This document shows, piece after piece, positions 25,942 to 35,075 of a stretch of 64,000 bases of DNA. Source of the stretch: Dyadobacter sandarakinus (GTDB lineage: Bacteria > Bacteroidota > Bacteroidia > Cytophagales > Spirosomataceae); assembly GCF_016894445.1 (NCBI RefSeq), contig NZ_CP056775.1, positions 5,072,001 through 5,136,000 of the forward strand. Direction: 5' to 3'. The notes below the pieces were generated by a model. That model was not told the DNA's origin. It was given only the letters and a program-made list of their open reading frames with translations, and ran no database searches. Positions within the stretch are counted from its first letter, which is position 1; every line of letters begins with the position of its first letter. The position numbers were made by a program, and so were the translations under genes.

Positions 25942-27760
25942 GAAAAAGTATAAGTCTGTTGCGGAAGTGGATCTCAGTGAGATCAGGCAGTCCGGCTATT
26001 TTCCCTCACCACTTGCCTGGGAAGATCAGGTACTCTACTTCCTGCTGCTCGACCGGTTTTCTGACAACCGCGAAAATGCATTTTTGGATAATCAGGGGAA
26101 TAAAGTCAGCTCCGGTACCACAAAGCCCTTTCAGCCGGAAGATGCCGGCAACGCTGTGCTCACTCCTGAGGATACTGCTGCGTGGCGGGAGGCAGGTACA
26201 AGGTTTACGGGAGGTAACCTGAAGGGTCTTGCTTCCAAAATCGGCTACCTGGCCCGACTGGGCATTACCGCAATCTGGATCAGCCCGGTATTCAAGCAAG
26301 TTGTTTCACAGGAAACGTATCATGGGTATGGAATTCAGGATTTTCTGGAAATCGAGCCCAGATTTGGTTCCAAGGAGGACCTGATTGAAGTAGTGAAGAT
26401 CGCCCACCAGCATGGCATTTACATTATTCTTGACATAATCCTGAACCACTCCGGCGACGTATATGCCTATGAGAACGGCCAGCCGGTTTATCAGAACGGA
26501 CAAACCTACCCGGTACGCGGCTACCGGACTGCAGACGGCTCGCCTTTCCTTCCATTTGACACCCTGACAGGTAATGCTGATCCTGATGCCGGTATCTGGC
26601 CGGCAGAGTTGCAAAAGGCTGAATCATTTACCCAAAAAGGCAAGATCACGCACTGGGACGATTATCCTGAATTTCTGGAAGGGGATTTTGAGTCCCTGAA
26701 AGACATTCATCACGGTACTGGCGGCCTGGAAGATTTTGTTGTGTCTGACGCGCTCCATGGTCTGGCAGAAGCTTATAAGTATTGGATCGCACTGACAGAC
26801 ATTGATGGTTTTCGCATTGATACGGTTAAACACATGGAGCTGGGTGCAACGCGCTTTTTTTCTTCATGCATTAAAGAGTTTGCAGTGGCTATCGGAAAGG
26901 AAAATTTCTACCTGATCGGAGAGATCACCGGCGGGCGCAGGAGAGCTTTTGAAACCCTGGAACTGACCGGGCTCGATGCTGCATTGGGTATTGATGATAT
27001 TCCTGACAAAATGGAGTACCTCGTGAAAGGTTATCGCAACCCGTCAGATTATTTCAGCTTGTTCCGTAACTCGGAACTGGTGCAGAAAGATTCACATGTG
27101 TGGTTCAGGAACAAGGTGGTTACGCTTTTCGATGATCATGATCAGGTAAGAAAAGGGGGTAACAAGGCGCGGTTTTGTGCCGGAGAGTCGGGGAGGGACT
27201 TCTTGATAGCTATTGTAGGGCTCAATCTTACTTCATTGGGAATCCCGTGTTTGTACTATGGTACCGAACAGGCATTTGATGGTGCAGGGGATAGCGACCG
27301 GTACATTCGCGAAACGATGTTCGGAGGTAAGTTTGGAGCGTTCAGATCCAAAGATGTCCACTTTTTTAAAGAAGACAATCCCTATTTTCCTGAAATAGCC
27401 AGGATCATTGCCGTACGGAAAGCCTGCATTCCGCTCCGAAGAGGCAGGCAGTACCTGCGGCAGATTTCAGGTGACGGGGAAACTTTCGGCTACCCAAGCC
27501 TGGGCGGTGAGCGCATGCATTCGGTAGTAGCGTGGTCGAGAATATTGAACGATACAGAAATCCTGTGCGCTTTTAATACGGATCCCCAAAACACGATTAC
27601 AGCCTGGGTAACGGTGGATTACACGCTGCACCGGAGCGGGGGTGTTTTCAGGCGTCTTTACGCATCCGGTGAAAGTGCGGAAATACTGCCGGTTGAACCG
27701 CGCAACGGCTGCGCGGTTTTACTCACAGTCCCACCGGGCGGATTTGTGATTTACGGTTAG
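25940..27760 (+). CDS. GH13 alpha-amylase-family enzyme
   Basis: A 606-residue glycoside hydrolase or transglycosylase without a signal peptide, so probably cytoplasmic. Conserved GH13 regions are in order: DIILNHSGD (about 165-173), GFRIDTVKH with nucleophile Asp294, LIGEITG with acid/base Glu328 and LFDDHDQ with transition-state stabiliser Asp399/400. A C-terminal beta domain closes it. An insert between regions I and II (about 175-265) is longer than in simple amylases. Exact specificity (amylase, maltogenic, trehalose-type) cannot be given. It follows the symporter by 82 bases. Confidence 0.9.
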   Translation: MKKYKSVAEVDLSEIRQSGYFPSPLAWEDQVLYFLLLDRFSDNRENAFLDNQGNKVSSGTTKPFQPEDAGNAVLTPEDTAAWREAGTRFTGGNLKGLASKIGYLARLGITAIWISPVFKQVVSQETYHGYGIQDFLEIEPRFGSKEDLIEVVKIAHQHGIYIILDIILNHSGDVYAYENGQPVYQNGQTYPVRGYRTADGSPFLPFDTLTGNADPDAGIWPAELQKAESFTQKGKITHWDDYPEFLEGDFESLKDIHHGTGGLEDFVVSDALHGLAEAYKYWIALTDIDGFRIDTVKHMELGATRFFSSCIKEFAVAIGKENFYLIGEITGGRRRAFETLELTGLDAALGIDDIPDKMEYLVKGYRNPSDYFSLFRNSELVQKDSHVWFRNKVVTLFDDHDQVRKGGNKARFCAGESGRDFLIAIVGLNLTSLGIPCLYYGTEQAFDGAGDSDRYIRETMFGGKFGAFRSKDVHFFKEDNPYFPEIARIIAVRKACIPLRRGRQYLRQISGDGETFGYPSLGGERMHSVVAWSRILNDTEILCAFNTDPQNTITAWVTVDYTLHRSGGVFRRLYASGESAEILPVEPRNGCAVLLTVPPGGFVIYG

Positions 27761-27768
27761 TACAATGT

Positions 27769-28869
27769 TTACAAACTGGTCGCTTCAAATGCATTGACAC
27801 TGCGGATAATGTGGGTAACCTCCTCGTCGCGCAGGGCTGTGTTCAGCGGAAGGCTGAGAATCTGCTCATGCAGGCACTCTGTCAGCGGAAGTGACAAATG
27901 CATATACCTGCTGTAAGCCGGCTGCTTGTGAACGGCTACGGGATAGTGGATCTGGGTTTCGATACCTTTGGAATGCAGGAATGCAGCCAGCTCGGAGCGC
28001 ATGGGGTGCCGCACTACAAACAAGTGCCATACATCCTGGTTGATCTGATCGCCGGGAGGAAGTATGAGGTCTTTAAGCTTGATTTCGGCCAGGTAACGTG
28101 CTGCAATCCTTCTCCTTCTTTTGTTTTGTGCGTCCAGAAAAGGCAGCTTGGCATTGAGTACCGCAGCCTGGATTTCGTCCATGCGGCTGTTCACTCCCTG
28201 AAACCTGTGCTGGTAGCGGGTAAGTGAGCCGTAATTGCGCAGATACCTGATTTTTTCGGCCAGCGCATGATCGTTGGTGGTAATTGCCCCGGCATCACCC
28301 GTCGCACCCAGGTTTTTGGTAGGATAAAAGCTGAATGCAGTTGCAAATGCAATGCTGCCCGTTTTTTTGTTTTTGTACAAAGCACCATGCGACTGGGCTG
28401 CATCGGTAATCACTTTGAGGTCAAACTGGCTGGCAATTTTAAAGATCGGATCCATGTCGCAGCATCGCCCGTACAGGTCCACGCACAGGATAGCACGGGT
28501 GTAGCGCGAAATTTTTTCTTTGATCTTGGCCGGGTCGAGTGTCATTGTATGCGCATCCGGCTCTGCAAATACGGGTCGCAGATTGAGCTGGCTGAGTGGC
28601 AGGACGGAGGCAATGTACGTGTTGCCGGGTACAATTACCTCGCTGTCGGGAGGTAGGGAGAGGGCTTTTAAAATCAGGAAAATGGCGTCCATGCCGCTGG
28701 CTACACCTATGCAGTGCTTTGCGCGGCAGTACGATGCAAATGAGGATTCAAAGTTTTCCAGCTCTTTGCCCAGGATAAAACGGCCTGAGCGCAATACGCG
28801 GGAAATAGCTTCTTCAATGGCGCGGAGATGTGGTTCGTTCACCTTATGCAGATTAAGAAAAGGGATCAT
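27769..28869 (-). CDS. DegT/DnrJ/EryC1/StrS sugar aminotransferase
   Basis: A 366-residue PLP enzyme that transfers an amino group to a nucleotide-linked keto-sugar for surface polysaccharides. The GVASGMDA loop, Asp156 in ITDAAQSHGA and the Schiff-base Lys185 in FYPTKNLGATGDAG are clear. The overall style resembles enzymes making dTDP-3-amino-3,6-dideoxyhexoses (FdtB-like), but this is a guess. It is isolated from the glycan operon 24 kb away and ends 8 bases from the convergent GH13 gene. Confidence 0.9.
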   Translation of the reverse strand: MIPFLNLHKVNEPHLRAIEEAISRVLRSGRFILGKELENFESSFASYCRAKHCIGVASGMDAIFLILKALSLPPDSEVIVPGNTYIASVLPLSQLNLRPVFAEPDAHTMTLDPAKIKEKISRYTRAILCVDLYGRCCDMDPIFKIASQFDLKVITDAAQSHGALYKNKKTGSIAFATAFSFYPTKNLGATGDAGAITTNDHALAEKIRYLRNYGSLTRYQHRFQGVNSRMDEIQAAVLNAKLPFLDAQNKRRRRIAARYLAEIKLKDLILPPGDQINQDVWHLFVVRHPMRSELAAFLHSKGIETQIHYPVAVHKQPAYSRYMHLSLPLTECLHEQILSLPLNTALRDEEVTHIIRSVNAFEATSL

Positions 28870-28992
28870 TCCTGAAAGTCGGGTTTAACTGTGCATCAGG
28901 GCGATTTCCTGACTGTACCCAATATAGATCTCCCAGACATTGTTAGGTAAACCGATTTTCAAGCGGTGGATATGCGTTTTCCAGCTGTCGGT

Positions 28993-30444
28993 TCAGAAGG
29001 AAGAAATCCATGTCATCAACCACTCGGGGTTGAAAAAAAGAAGTGTGATGAGCAGCAGCAGCATTCCGGCCACTACCTTACCCGAGAAGCGCTGTTCAGC
29101 CGGGTTGTATGCCGCCGCCTCTTTGAAAAACAACAGATACGGAAGCCGCAGGTAGTAAGCGAGGGAAACAGCAGCATTAAGAATCCCGCCGACGAGCAGC
29201 CACAGCATCCATGGAAACTGCTGCTCCCGGTAACTATCCCACAGGGACGAGAAAATAAAGAGTTTGGAAGAAAAACCGACAGTAGGCGGGAGGCCGGCCA
29301 GGGCAATCATTGTTACCGTCAATATACCAGAAATCCACACCGAGGTTTTGCCAAGCCCTTCATAATGTTCCAGCCTGGTGGTATCCCGCGGATGCAGCAG
29401 ATCTATCAGGAAAAAGGCAGCCAGGTTGATGACCAGGTAGGCGGTGGTATAAAAAACCGCAGCTTCGAAGCCAAAACGGCTGTAAGCAGCAATACCTACC
29501 AGCAGGTAGCCGGCCTGCGCAATGGACGAGTAGGCAAGCAGCCTGCGCGCATTGGTCTGCCACAATGCCGCCACATTTCCAAAGGTCATACTAATCAATG
29601 CAATACCACCCAGGATCGGGAAGTAAACTTCCGGGAAAACACCGGCAAGCCTCATCAGGACGAGGATTACAGCAGCCTTGGGTGCTACCGAAAGGAATGA
29701 AACCAGGGGAGTAGGAGCCGATTCATATACATCCGGGGTCCATACGTGAAAAGGCACGAGTGACAATTTAAACAACAAACCTCCGAGCGTAAGTACGATC
29801 ACTACGGTCACTACGAGCTCAGGATTTGTGACAAGGCCGCGCGCCATAGCATCGCTGGTAATGTCCATCGTGCCGGTAAGTCCGTACAGGTACGAAACGC
29901 CATACAGCATCACGGCCGAGCTCGCTGTACCGAAAAGCAGGTATTTGATACCTCCTTCGGCGGCTTTTTTGTAGGGAGAAAGGGCGACAAGCAGGTAGGA
30001 GGTAATGGAAACAAGTTCAAGAGAAAGGTAAATGCTCAGCAGGTGGGTAGACATACTCAGCAGGTTGAGGCCGGCTACCACCGCAATCAGCAGGGCATGA
30101 AATTCAGGAGGAAAATCATATTTCAGAATGCGTACATGGATCAGCGTGAAAATCCAGGAACTGATGATCAGCAGTTTGAAAAACACCGCCTGCCGGTCGA
30201 GAAACAGCATGGGGTGAAAACGATAAGAGGGCTCGGTGTTCCACTGGGTGAGCACCAGCAGGAGGGCAATGAGGCTTCCTGCCAGCGCAATGTTTTGCAA
30301 GTATGAGCTTTTTTGTTCTTTTGCCTTATTCAAAAAAAGAAGCTCTGCAAGCAGAAAAACGCAGAACAAAACGGCAAGGAAAATTTCCGGTAAAATCCCG
30401 GCAAGGCTTTGCCGGATGTGTATCAGCTGCTCGTTTATGTCCAA
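28993..30444 (-). CDS. nuoN: NADH-quinone oxidoreductase subunit N
   Basis: A 483-residue, roughly 14-helix membrane subunit of respiratory complex I, one of three antiporter-like proton channels. TPDVYESAPTPLVSFLSVAPKAA and the ARRLLAYSSIAQAGY segment are diagnostic of NuoN. The likely start is a TTG at 30444: no ATG occurs before residue 79 and an in-frame stop lies just upstream. The leader from the predicted promoter is only about 15-20 bases. No other nuo gene is in the window; nuoN normally closes the nuo operon, so here it is solitary. Confidence 0.93.
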   Translation of the reverse strand: MDINEQLIHIRQSLAGILPEIFLAVLFCVFLLAELLFLNKAKEQKSSYLQNIALAGSLIALLLVLTQWNTEPSYRFHPMLFLDRQAVFFKLLIISSWIFTLIHVRILKYDFPPEFHALLIAVVAGLNLLSMSTHLLSIYLSLELVSITSYLLVALSPYKKAAEGGIKYLLFGTASSAVMLYGVSYLYGLTGTMDITSDAMARGLVTNPELVVTVVIVLTLGGLLFKLSLVPFHVWTPDVYESAPTPLVSFLSVAPKAAVILVLMRLAGVFPEVYFPILGGIALISMTFGNVAALWQTNARRLLAYSSIAQAGYLLVGIAAYSRFGFEAAVFYTTAYLVINLAAFFLIDLLHPRDTTRLEHYEGLGKTSVWISGILTVTMIALAGLPPTVGFSSKLFIFSSLWDSYREQQFPWMLWLLVGGILNAAVSLAYYLRLPYLLFFKEAAAYNPAEQRFSGKVVAGMLLLLITLLFFNPEWLMTWISSF

Positions 30445-30467
30445 TGCTCCGGGTATAATTTTTTAGG

Positions 30468-30475
30468 CAAAAGTA
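30468..30475 (-). promoter_or_regulatory. -7 promoter box of nuoN
   Basis: On the minus strand TACTTTTG fits TAnnTTTG, 24 bases before the TTG start codon. No clear -33 box at the usual distance. Confidence 0.5.
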
Positions 30476-30523
30476 CATAAAGATGGTAGGGAATCTATAC
30501 ACAAACCTATAAACACAACCAAG

Positions 30524-31183
30524 ATGATGAATTATTTATTGACCTCTCTGTTCTTTCTCAGTGTTGTTTTCGGCTCTGCATTGCAAGCTCAGGACTCTAC
30601 CGGTATTGGTGGTAAACCATATCAGGCGGATGCCCGCGGAACCTCGTCCTACCTGTTCAGTGACTGGTACACCGGCTCCGTGCGAACAGATGACGACCAG
30701 ATGCACGATGGCGTGATGCTTCGCTATGATCTTACCAGGGATGAAGTGGAGTACCGGTCGGGCGGCAGCATTTACCGGGCTGATGCGCGTGTGACGGAGT
30801 TCAATATTCCTACCGGTACAGATTTGTATACTTTTAAAAACGGGTACCCGGCCGTAGCGGGACAAACTGACAAGAGTTTTTACCGGCTTATTTACGACGG
30901 AAATACCAAGCTTTTGAAAAAATATACCAAGCCTATCGAAATTGAAAAGGCAAGTGCTACTACGGAGATGGATAAAGATGCCAGGCTTTACATTTTGAAA
31001 AATAATAAGCTCAACCTGGTAACGCTCAGCGACCGCAATAGTTTTCTTAAACTGCTCGCTGACGAAAAGAACAAAATGCAATATGTGATCAAGGAAGAAA
31101 TGCTTGATTTCAGCGGAGAGGATGACCTGCTGAAACTGTTGGAAGAGTATGATTCCTATAAAGCAGGAAGAGGCGGGAACTAG
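30524..31183 (+). CDS. Secreted protein of unknown function
   Basis: A 219-residue exported protein with a signal peptide ending in LQAQ. The mature part is mostly beta-strand-like up to about residue 160, then charged and helical. I do not recognise a family. The first two codons are both ATG; either may start. It has no operon partner: nuoN is divergent upstream and the phosphodiesterase-like gene converges downstream. Confidence 0.7.
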   Translation: MMNYLLTSLFFLSVVFGSALQAQDSTGIGGKPYQADARGTSSYLFSDWYTGSVRTDDDQMHDGVMLRYDLTRDEVEYRSGGSIYRADARVTEFNIPTGTDLYTFKNGYPAVAGQTDKSFYRLIYDGNTKLLKKYTKPIEIEKASATTEMDKDARLYILKNNKLNLVTLSDRNSFLKLLADEKNKMQYVIKEEMLDFSGEDDLLKLLEEYDSYKAGRGGN

Positions 31184-31220
31184 TAATTCCCGCCTCTCCG
31201 ATGTAATTATTTACGGCCAA

Positions 31221-32489
31221 CTATTTCTCCACAATCCAGCGGTTGACGGTATTGTATTTTCCTTCCAGCACAATCTTGTAAAGCCCGGATTTGAACTTTG
31301 AAACATCAATGACCGCTTTTTGATCAGTGACTTTGGCTTCTCCCATAAGATAGTACAGGTCACGGCCGCCTTCACGGAAATGGTTGGTTGTGGCCGCCCA
31401 GATCTTCACGCCACCTTCTGTGTCTCGCGCGGTCCAGCTGATGCTGATCTGATTGTTTTCTTTTTTGAGCACAGGTTCCGCAATGGATATCTTGCCCGTC
31501 AGCGGAACACCATCCAGCTCAAACAGCTGTTCTTTTGGAATGTTGAGGTCAAGGTGGCGAGCCATGGTAGGCATGATGTCCACAATGGCCGGTAAGGTAA
31601 TTTGCGGGGTTGTTTGAGGTACTCCGGCTTTAAAGCGGGTATTCAACCCTTTTGCATTTGTAACGATCCAGGTACTTCTCTCCCGGTCGGACTGTCCGCC
31701 ATGGCCTTTACCCGTTTGCGCATCGCGGCCGTGATCGGTGGTGATAAAAATCTGCCAGTCTTCATTAAACTGCTTTTCACGGAGCTGAATGGACTTCCAT
31801 AACCTCCCGATCTGCGCGTCCATCATTCCCACAGCTTTGTGAAACTGCTCGCTGTCCCCATACTTGTGGCCCATGTCATCGGTATATTCCAGGTAAACCC
31901 AGGTAAGGTCCGGACCTGTATTTTCCAGGTAAGCCGCTGCTTCGTCCACTACTTTTTCGTCGATCTGGTGCATGTACGCCGCATCTTTGTCGTGCGGTCG
32001 GTTAACAGTATCCAGTTCGAGCCCGTCGAAGGAATAGGTAAGCCTCAGCTTGCCCGTCTCCGTCAGACCTTCGCCTACAAGCTTGGTGCGGTTATCGAGC
32101 CAGGAGGAGAAAACGGCGGTTTTGCGGGCAGGGTACTGTTCAGAAAAAAGTCGGAAAATGGTCCAGTAATGATAATTGGGCTTGTCGATTTTGTTGTCCC
32201 ATACATTGTGCTTGTTGGCCCAGGTACCGGTAAGCAGGCTGTTATAACCTACTGCCGAAATGGTAGGTGTCTCGGAGTAAGTACCTTTTCCACCCCCTAC
32301 ATATGCACGGGAGTATCCTCCGGTTTTGGCAATCAGGTCAAGGTTCGGGGTTTTTACAGACTCTTTGGTATCCGCAGATATACCATCAACGATTATAAAA
32401 ACTGCCTTTTTGGGTTTGTTTTGGGCAAAAAGCGTGGTACAGGCAACCAGAAGCAGCGCCTTGCTGAGCATCAGTTTTTTAAGCAGCAT
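31221..32489 (-). CDS. Secreted alkaline-phosphatase-superfamily phosphodiesterase
   Basis: An exported hydrolase of the type I phosphodiesterase/nucleotide pyrophosphatase group. FIIVDGISAD holds the first metal aspartate, the ETPTISAVGYNSLLTG stretch the probable nucleophile, and TTDHGRDAQTGKGHGG the late metal ligands. The chosen ATG (32489) begins a good signal peptide ending TLFAQ; a GTG at 32543 that overlaps the upstream stop by one base is an alternative and would add 18 residues. Substrate unknown. Probably cotranscribed with the upstream barrel-like gene and perhaps ffh. Confidence 0.85.
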   Translation of the reverse strand: MLLKKLMLSKALLLVACTTLFAQNKPKKAVFIIVDGISADTKESVKTPNLDLIAKTGGYSRAYVGGGKGTYSETPTISAVGYNSLLTGTWANKHNVWDNKIDKPNYHYWTIFRLFSEQYPARKTAVFSSWLDNRTKLVGEGLTETGKLRLTYSFDGLELDTVNRPHDKDAAYMHQIDEKVVDEAAAYLENTGPDLTWVYLEYTDDMGHKYGDSEQFHKAVGMMDAQIGRLWKSIQLREKQFNEDWQIFITTDHGRDAQTGKGHGGQSDRERSTWIVTNAKGLNTRFKAGVPQTTPQITLPAIVDIMPTMARHLDLNIPKEQLFELDGVPLTGKISIAEPVLKKENNQISISWTARDTEGGVKIWAATTNHFREGGRDLYYLMGEAKVTDQKAVIDVSKFKSGLYKIVLEGKYNTVNRWIVEK

Positions 32490-32542
32490 TTTTTTAAAAG
32501 GATAAAAATGGAAAGTGGAGCGGGGCGGTGTCAGCGCATTCA

Positions 32543-33019
32543 CTAGGGGGTGTCTTTCTTATTTTTTCCAAAAACGTAAACCACGCCGAAGTGGCTCTTG
32601 AGTACGCCGCTGGCAAAATCGTCTTTTACATAAGGATTAAGCTCTATGGCAAGCTGAATGCGACGGTTTTGAGGCAGAGGTGCAATGCGTGCACCTACGT
32701 TGACGGAATACCCGTCTACCGTAATGAGGCTTGCATTGGCATCGGCAATGCGGTATAAAGGATTGACCCTGATCCCGCCCCCTGCATACCATTGAACAAT
32801 TTCTGTTTTCTTGAAAGTGATCATCGGCAGAATGTCGATGCTCAGACTGCTGAACAGGGAGTTGGTCTGAAATCGCGCGTCAAGCCATACCTGCTTTTGC
32901 GGGTTGGTACTGATGGAAAGCAGGCTGCTCCATGGATAGTAGCCCACGGAGCCCTGTGCCTGTAAATGGGTATGGTTTAATAAAAACAGGATACCGAATG
33001 CAGCGGCAAGTTTCTTCAT
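32543..33019 (-). CDS. Small predicted outer-membrane beta-barrel protein
   Basis: A 158-residue exported protein with a signal peptide ending LQAQG. Alternating hydrophobic strands, a GGGIRVNP turn and a C-terminus in VYVFGK suggest a small beta-barrel of about eight strands. No family is recognised. It lies 13 bases after ffh. Confidence 0.6.
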   Translation of the reverse strand: MKKLAAAFGILFLLNHTHLQAQGSVGYYPWSSLLSISTNPQKQVWLDARFQTNSLFSSLSIDILPMITFKKTEIVQWYAGGGIRVNPLYRIADANASLITVDGYSVNVGARIAPLPQNRRIQLAIELNPYVKDDFASGVLKSHFGVVYVFGKNKKDTP

Positions 33020-33032
33020 AAAAAGGAAGCAA

Positions 33033-34355
33033 TTAGCGGCGCACTGCTTTGCCGAGCTTGCCGGCAGCTTGCATGGTATTCATTTTTTTCATCATCCTGC
33101 GCATTTCATCAAACTGTTTGATGAGGTTGTTGACTTGCAGGATGGTGGTGCCGCTACCTGCTGCAATGCGCTTTTTGCGGCTTCCGTCAATCATATCCGG
33201 ATTTTCACGCTCTTTTTTGGTCATCGACTGGATAATTGCCTCAATGGGTTTGAAGGACTCATTGCTGATATCCAGGTCCTTCATGGCATTACCCATTCCA
33301 GGTATCATACCAATCAGGTCTTTTACATTACCCATCTTTTTAATCTGCTGCAGCTGGCCGAGGAAATCGTCAAAATCAAACTTATTCTGACGCATTTTGG
33401 CATTGATCCGCTTGGCCTCGTCTTCGTCGAAAGCCTGCTGGGCGCGCTCCACGAGGGAGATCACATCACCCATACCCAGGATCCGGCTGGCCATACGATC
33501 AGGGTAAAAGGAGTCGAGTGCCTCCATTTTCTCCCCGGTACTGATGTATTTGATCGGCTTTTCAACCACCTGCCGGATCGACAAAGCCGCACCACCACGG
33601 GCATCACCGTCGAGTTTGGTAAGGACAACCCCGTCAAAATCCAGTCTTTCGTTGAAGGTACGGGCGGTATTCACCGCATCCTGGCCCGTCATGGAGTCTA
33701 CCACAAACAGGATTTCCGAAGGTTTTACGGCAGACTTGATGTCTTCCACCTCTTTCATCATCACCTCATCCACAGCCAGACGACCGGCAGTATCGACGAT
33801 TACGATCTTCTTCCCGATTTTGCGGGCATATGAAACCGCATTCTGTGCGATCTGAACCGCATTTTTGTTTTCCGGCTCTGAATATACTTCCACGCCTACC
33901 TGCTCACCCAGTACTTTCAGCTGGTCGATGGCCGCAGGGCGGTACACGTCGCAGGCAGTAAGAAGCACCTGCCGGCCCTGCTTTTTGAGCAATGTGGCCA
34001 GTTTACCCGAAAAAGTTGTTTTACCTGACCCCTGTAAACCAGCAATCAGGATAACTGCCGGGTCTCCCTTAATATTGATTCCCTCGGCCTGCCCGCCCAT
34101 CAGGTCGGTAAGCTCCTCCTGAACAATCTTGACAAACATTTGGCCGGGCTCCACCGAGATCAGGATTTTGCGGTCGAGGGCTTTTTCCCGGATGCGGTCG
34201 GTAATTTCCTTGGCAACCTTAAAGTTAACATCCGCGTCCACCAGGGCTTTACGAACTTCCTTGGTAGTGGCGGCGACGTTGATATCTGAAATCCGGTCCT
34301 TTCCTTTTAGTGTGCGAAAGGCGTTATTAAGCTTATCCTGTAAGTTTTCAAACAT
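33033..34355 (-). CDS. ffh: Signal recognition particle protein Ffh
   Basis: A 440-residue SRP54 GTPase that binds signal sequences and 4.5S RNA and targets membrane proteins co-translationally. The N domain (1-85), G domain with GLQGSGKTT (about 107-115), DTAGR and TKLDGDARGG, and the methionine-rich M domain with SGT..QVNNLIKQFDEMRRMMKKM are complete. Ordinary length for the family. Downstream secreted-protein genes probably share the transcript. Confidence 0.97.
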   Translation of the reverse strand: MFENLQDKLNNAFRTLKGKDRISDINVAATTKEVRKALVDADVNFKVAKEITDRIREKALDRKILISVEPGQMFVKIVQEELTDLMGGQAEGINIKGDPAVILIAGLQGSGKTTFSGKLATLLKKQGRQVLLTACDVYRPAAIDQLKVLGEQVGVEVYSEPENKNAVQIAQNAVSYARKIGKKIVIVDTAGRLAVDEVMMKEVEDIKSAVKPSEILFVVDSMTGQDAVNTARTFNERLDFDGVVLTKLDGDARGGAALSIRQVVEKPIKYISTGEKMEALDSFYPDRMASRILGMGDVISLVERAQQAFDEDEAKRINAKMRQNKFDFDDFLGQLQQIKKMGNVKDLIGMIPGMGNAMKDLDISNESFKPIEAIIQSMTKKERENPDMIDGSRKKRIAAGSGTTILQVNNLIKQFDEMRRMMKKMNTMQAAGKLGKAVRR

Positions 34356-34380
34356 GGAGTAATAGTCGGTATGGTTCTGA

Positions 34381-34408
34381 ACCTGAATTGTATCAGGTCA
34401 CAAAGGTA
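34381..34408 (-). promoter_or_regulatory. ffh promoter -7 box with palindrome at the start site
   Basis: On the minus strand TACCTTTG (34401-34408) matches TAnnTTTG. ACCTGA-N6-TCAGGT (34381-34398) lies directly after it, at and just below the expected start site. Confidence 0.5.
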
Positions 34409-34413
34409 TAAAT

Positions 34414-34450
34414 AAAGAAGGAGTACGGGAAGTGTCCCCATACTCCTTGT
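34414..34450 (-). terminator. Terminator of the DUF6787 gene
   Basis: On the minus strand AAGGAGTA pairs with TACTCCTT, with GGGA/TCCC further in, followed by CTTTATTTATA. The tail runs into the ffh promoter. Confidence 0.65.
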
Positions 34451-34484
34451 ATCAGATCCGTACGATCAGGTGATCCGGTTATTG

Positions 34485-34814
34485 TTATCCTTTGAATTTT
34501 GCAGCGATCCAGCGGAACATTTTCTTTTCTTTTTCCCAGAAAAACGAGAACTGGCCCAGCAGAAAACCGTACAGCAGCAGCAGGCTCTGGTAAGTAGGGA
34601 AAATGAAGAGAATGTAAGTAATGGTTTTGAGCCACATGGGCGTCGTTTCATCATAGCCCAGCAAATGAAAGAGCCCTTTTCTCAGCCAGACGACTGACGA
34701 GCCCGACAAGCTGAACACTGCAAGTACAAGAAGAACCTGCCTGGTTGTTTCCAATCCCCATTTTTCCTGCATTTTACCCAACCAGGGCTGTGCGTTTTTT
34801 TGTCCGGTTTGCAT
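34485..34814 (-). CDS. DUF6787-type small membrane protein
   Basis: A 109-residue protein with two transmembrane helices (about 28-45 and 65-90). The KWGLETTRQVLLVLAVFSLSG stretch is the recurring signature of a Bacteroidota family I know as DUF6787. A start six codons further upstream is possible. Function unknown. A TTTCTTTG box at 34844-34851 on the minus strand may be its -7 element. Confidence 0.7.
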   Translation of the reverse strand: MQTGQKNAQPWLGKMQEKWGLETTRQVLLVLAVFSLSGSSVVWLRKGLFHLLGYDETTPMWLKTITYILFIFPTYQSLLLLYGFLLGQFSFFWEKEKKMFRWIAAKFKG

Positions 34815-34974
34815 AGTATTTGGTAGTAGCACTTAATTTTCTGCAAAGAAACAATGCGATCGGCAGATTTCCTTAGATTTAATAGAGGTTTAATGGGGAG
34901 GGTGGGCGGAAGATAGGCGCGCCGGCCGGGGTATATACGAAAGGTAAATAGTAACCCCGATCATTAAAAACTTC

Positions 34975-34982
34975 TATATTTG
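34975..34982 (+). promoter_or_regulatory. -7 promoter box of exbB-exbD
   Basis: TATATTTG fits TAnnTTTG, 93 bases before the exbB start codon. The 34833-34970 part of the spacer holds no gene. Confidence 0.55.
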
Positions 34983-35075
34983 CCCTTTAAACAATAAGGG
35001 TTAACCCCCTCCGTTTAGAATCAAAGCTTTTTGGCACTGAATTAACCGCTGTTTCCATTCACATTTTTCCCGAAT

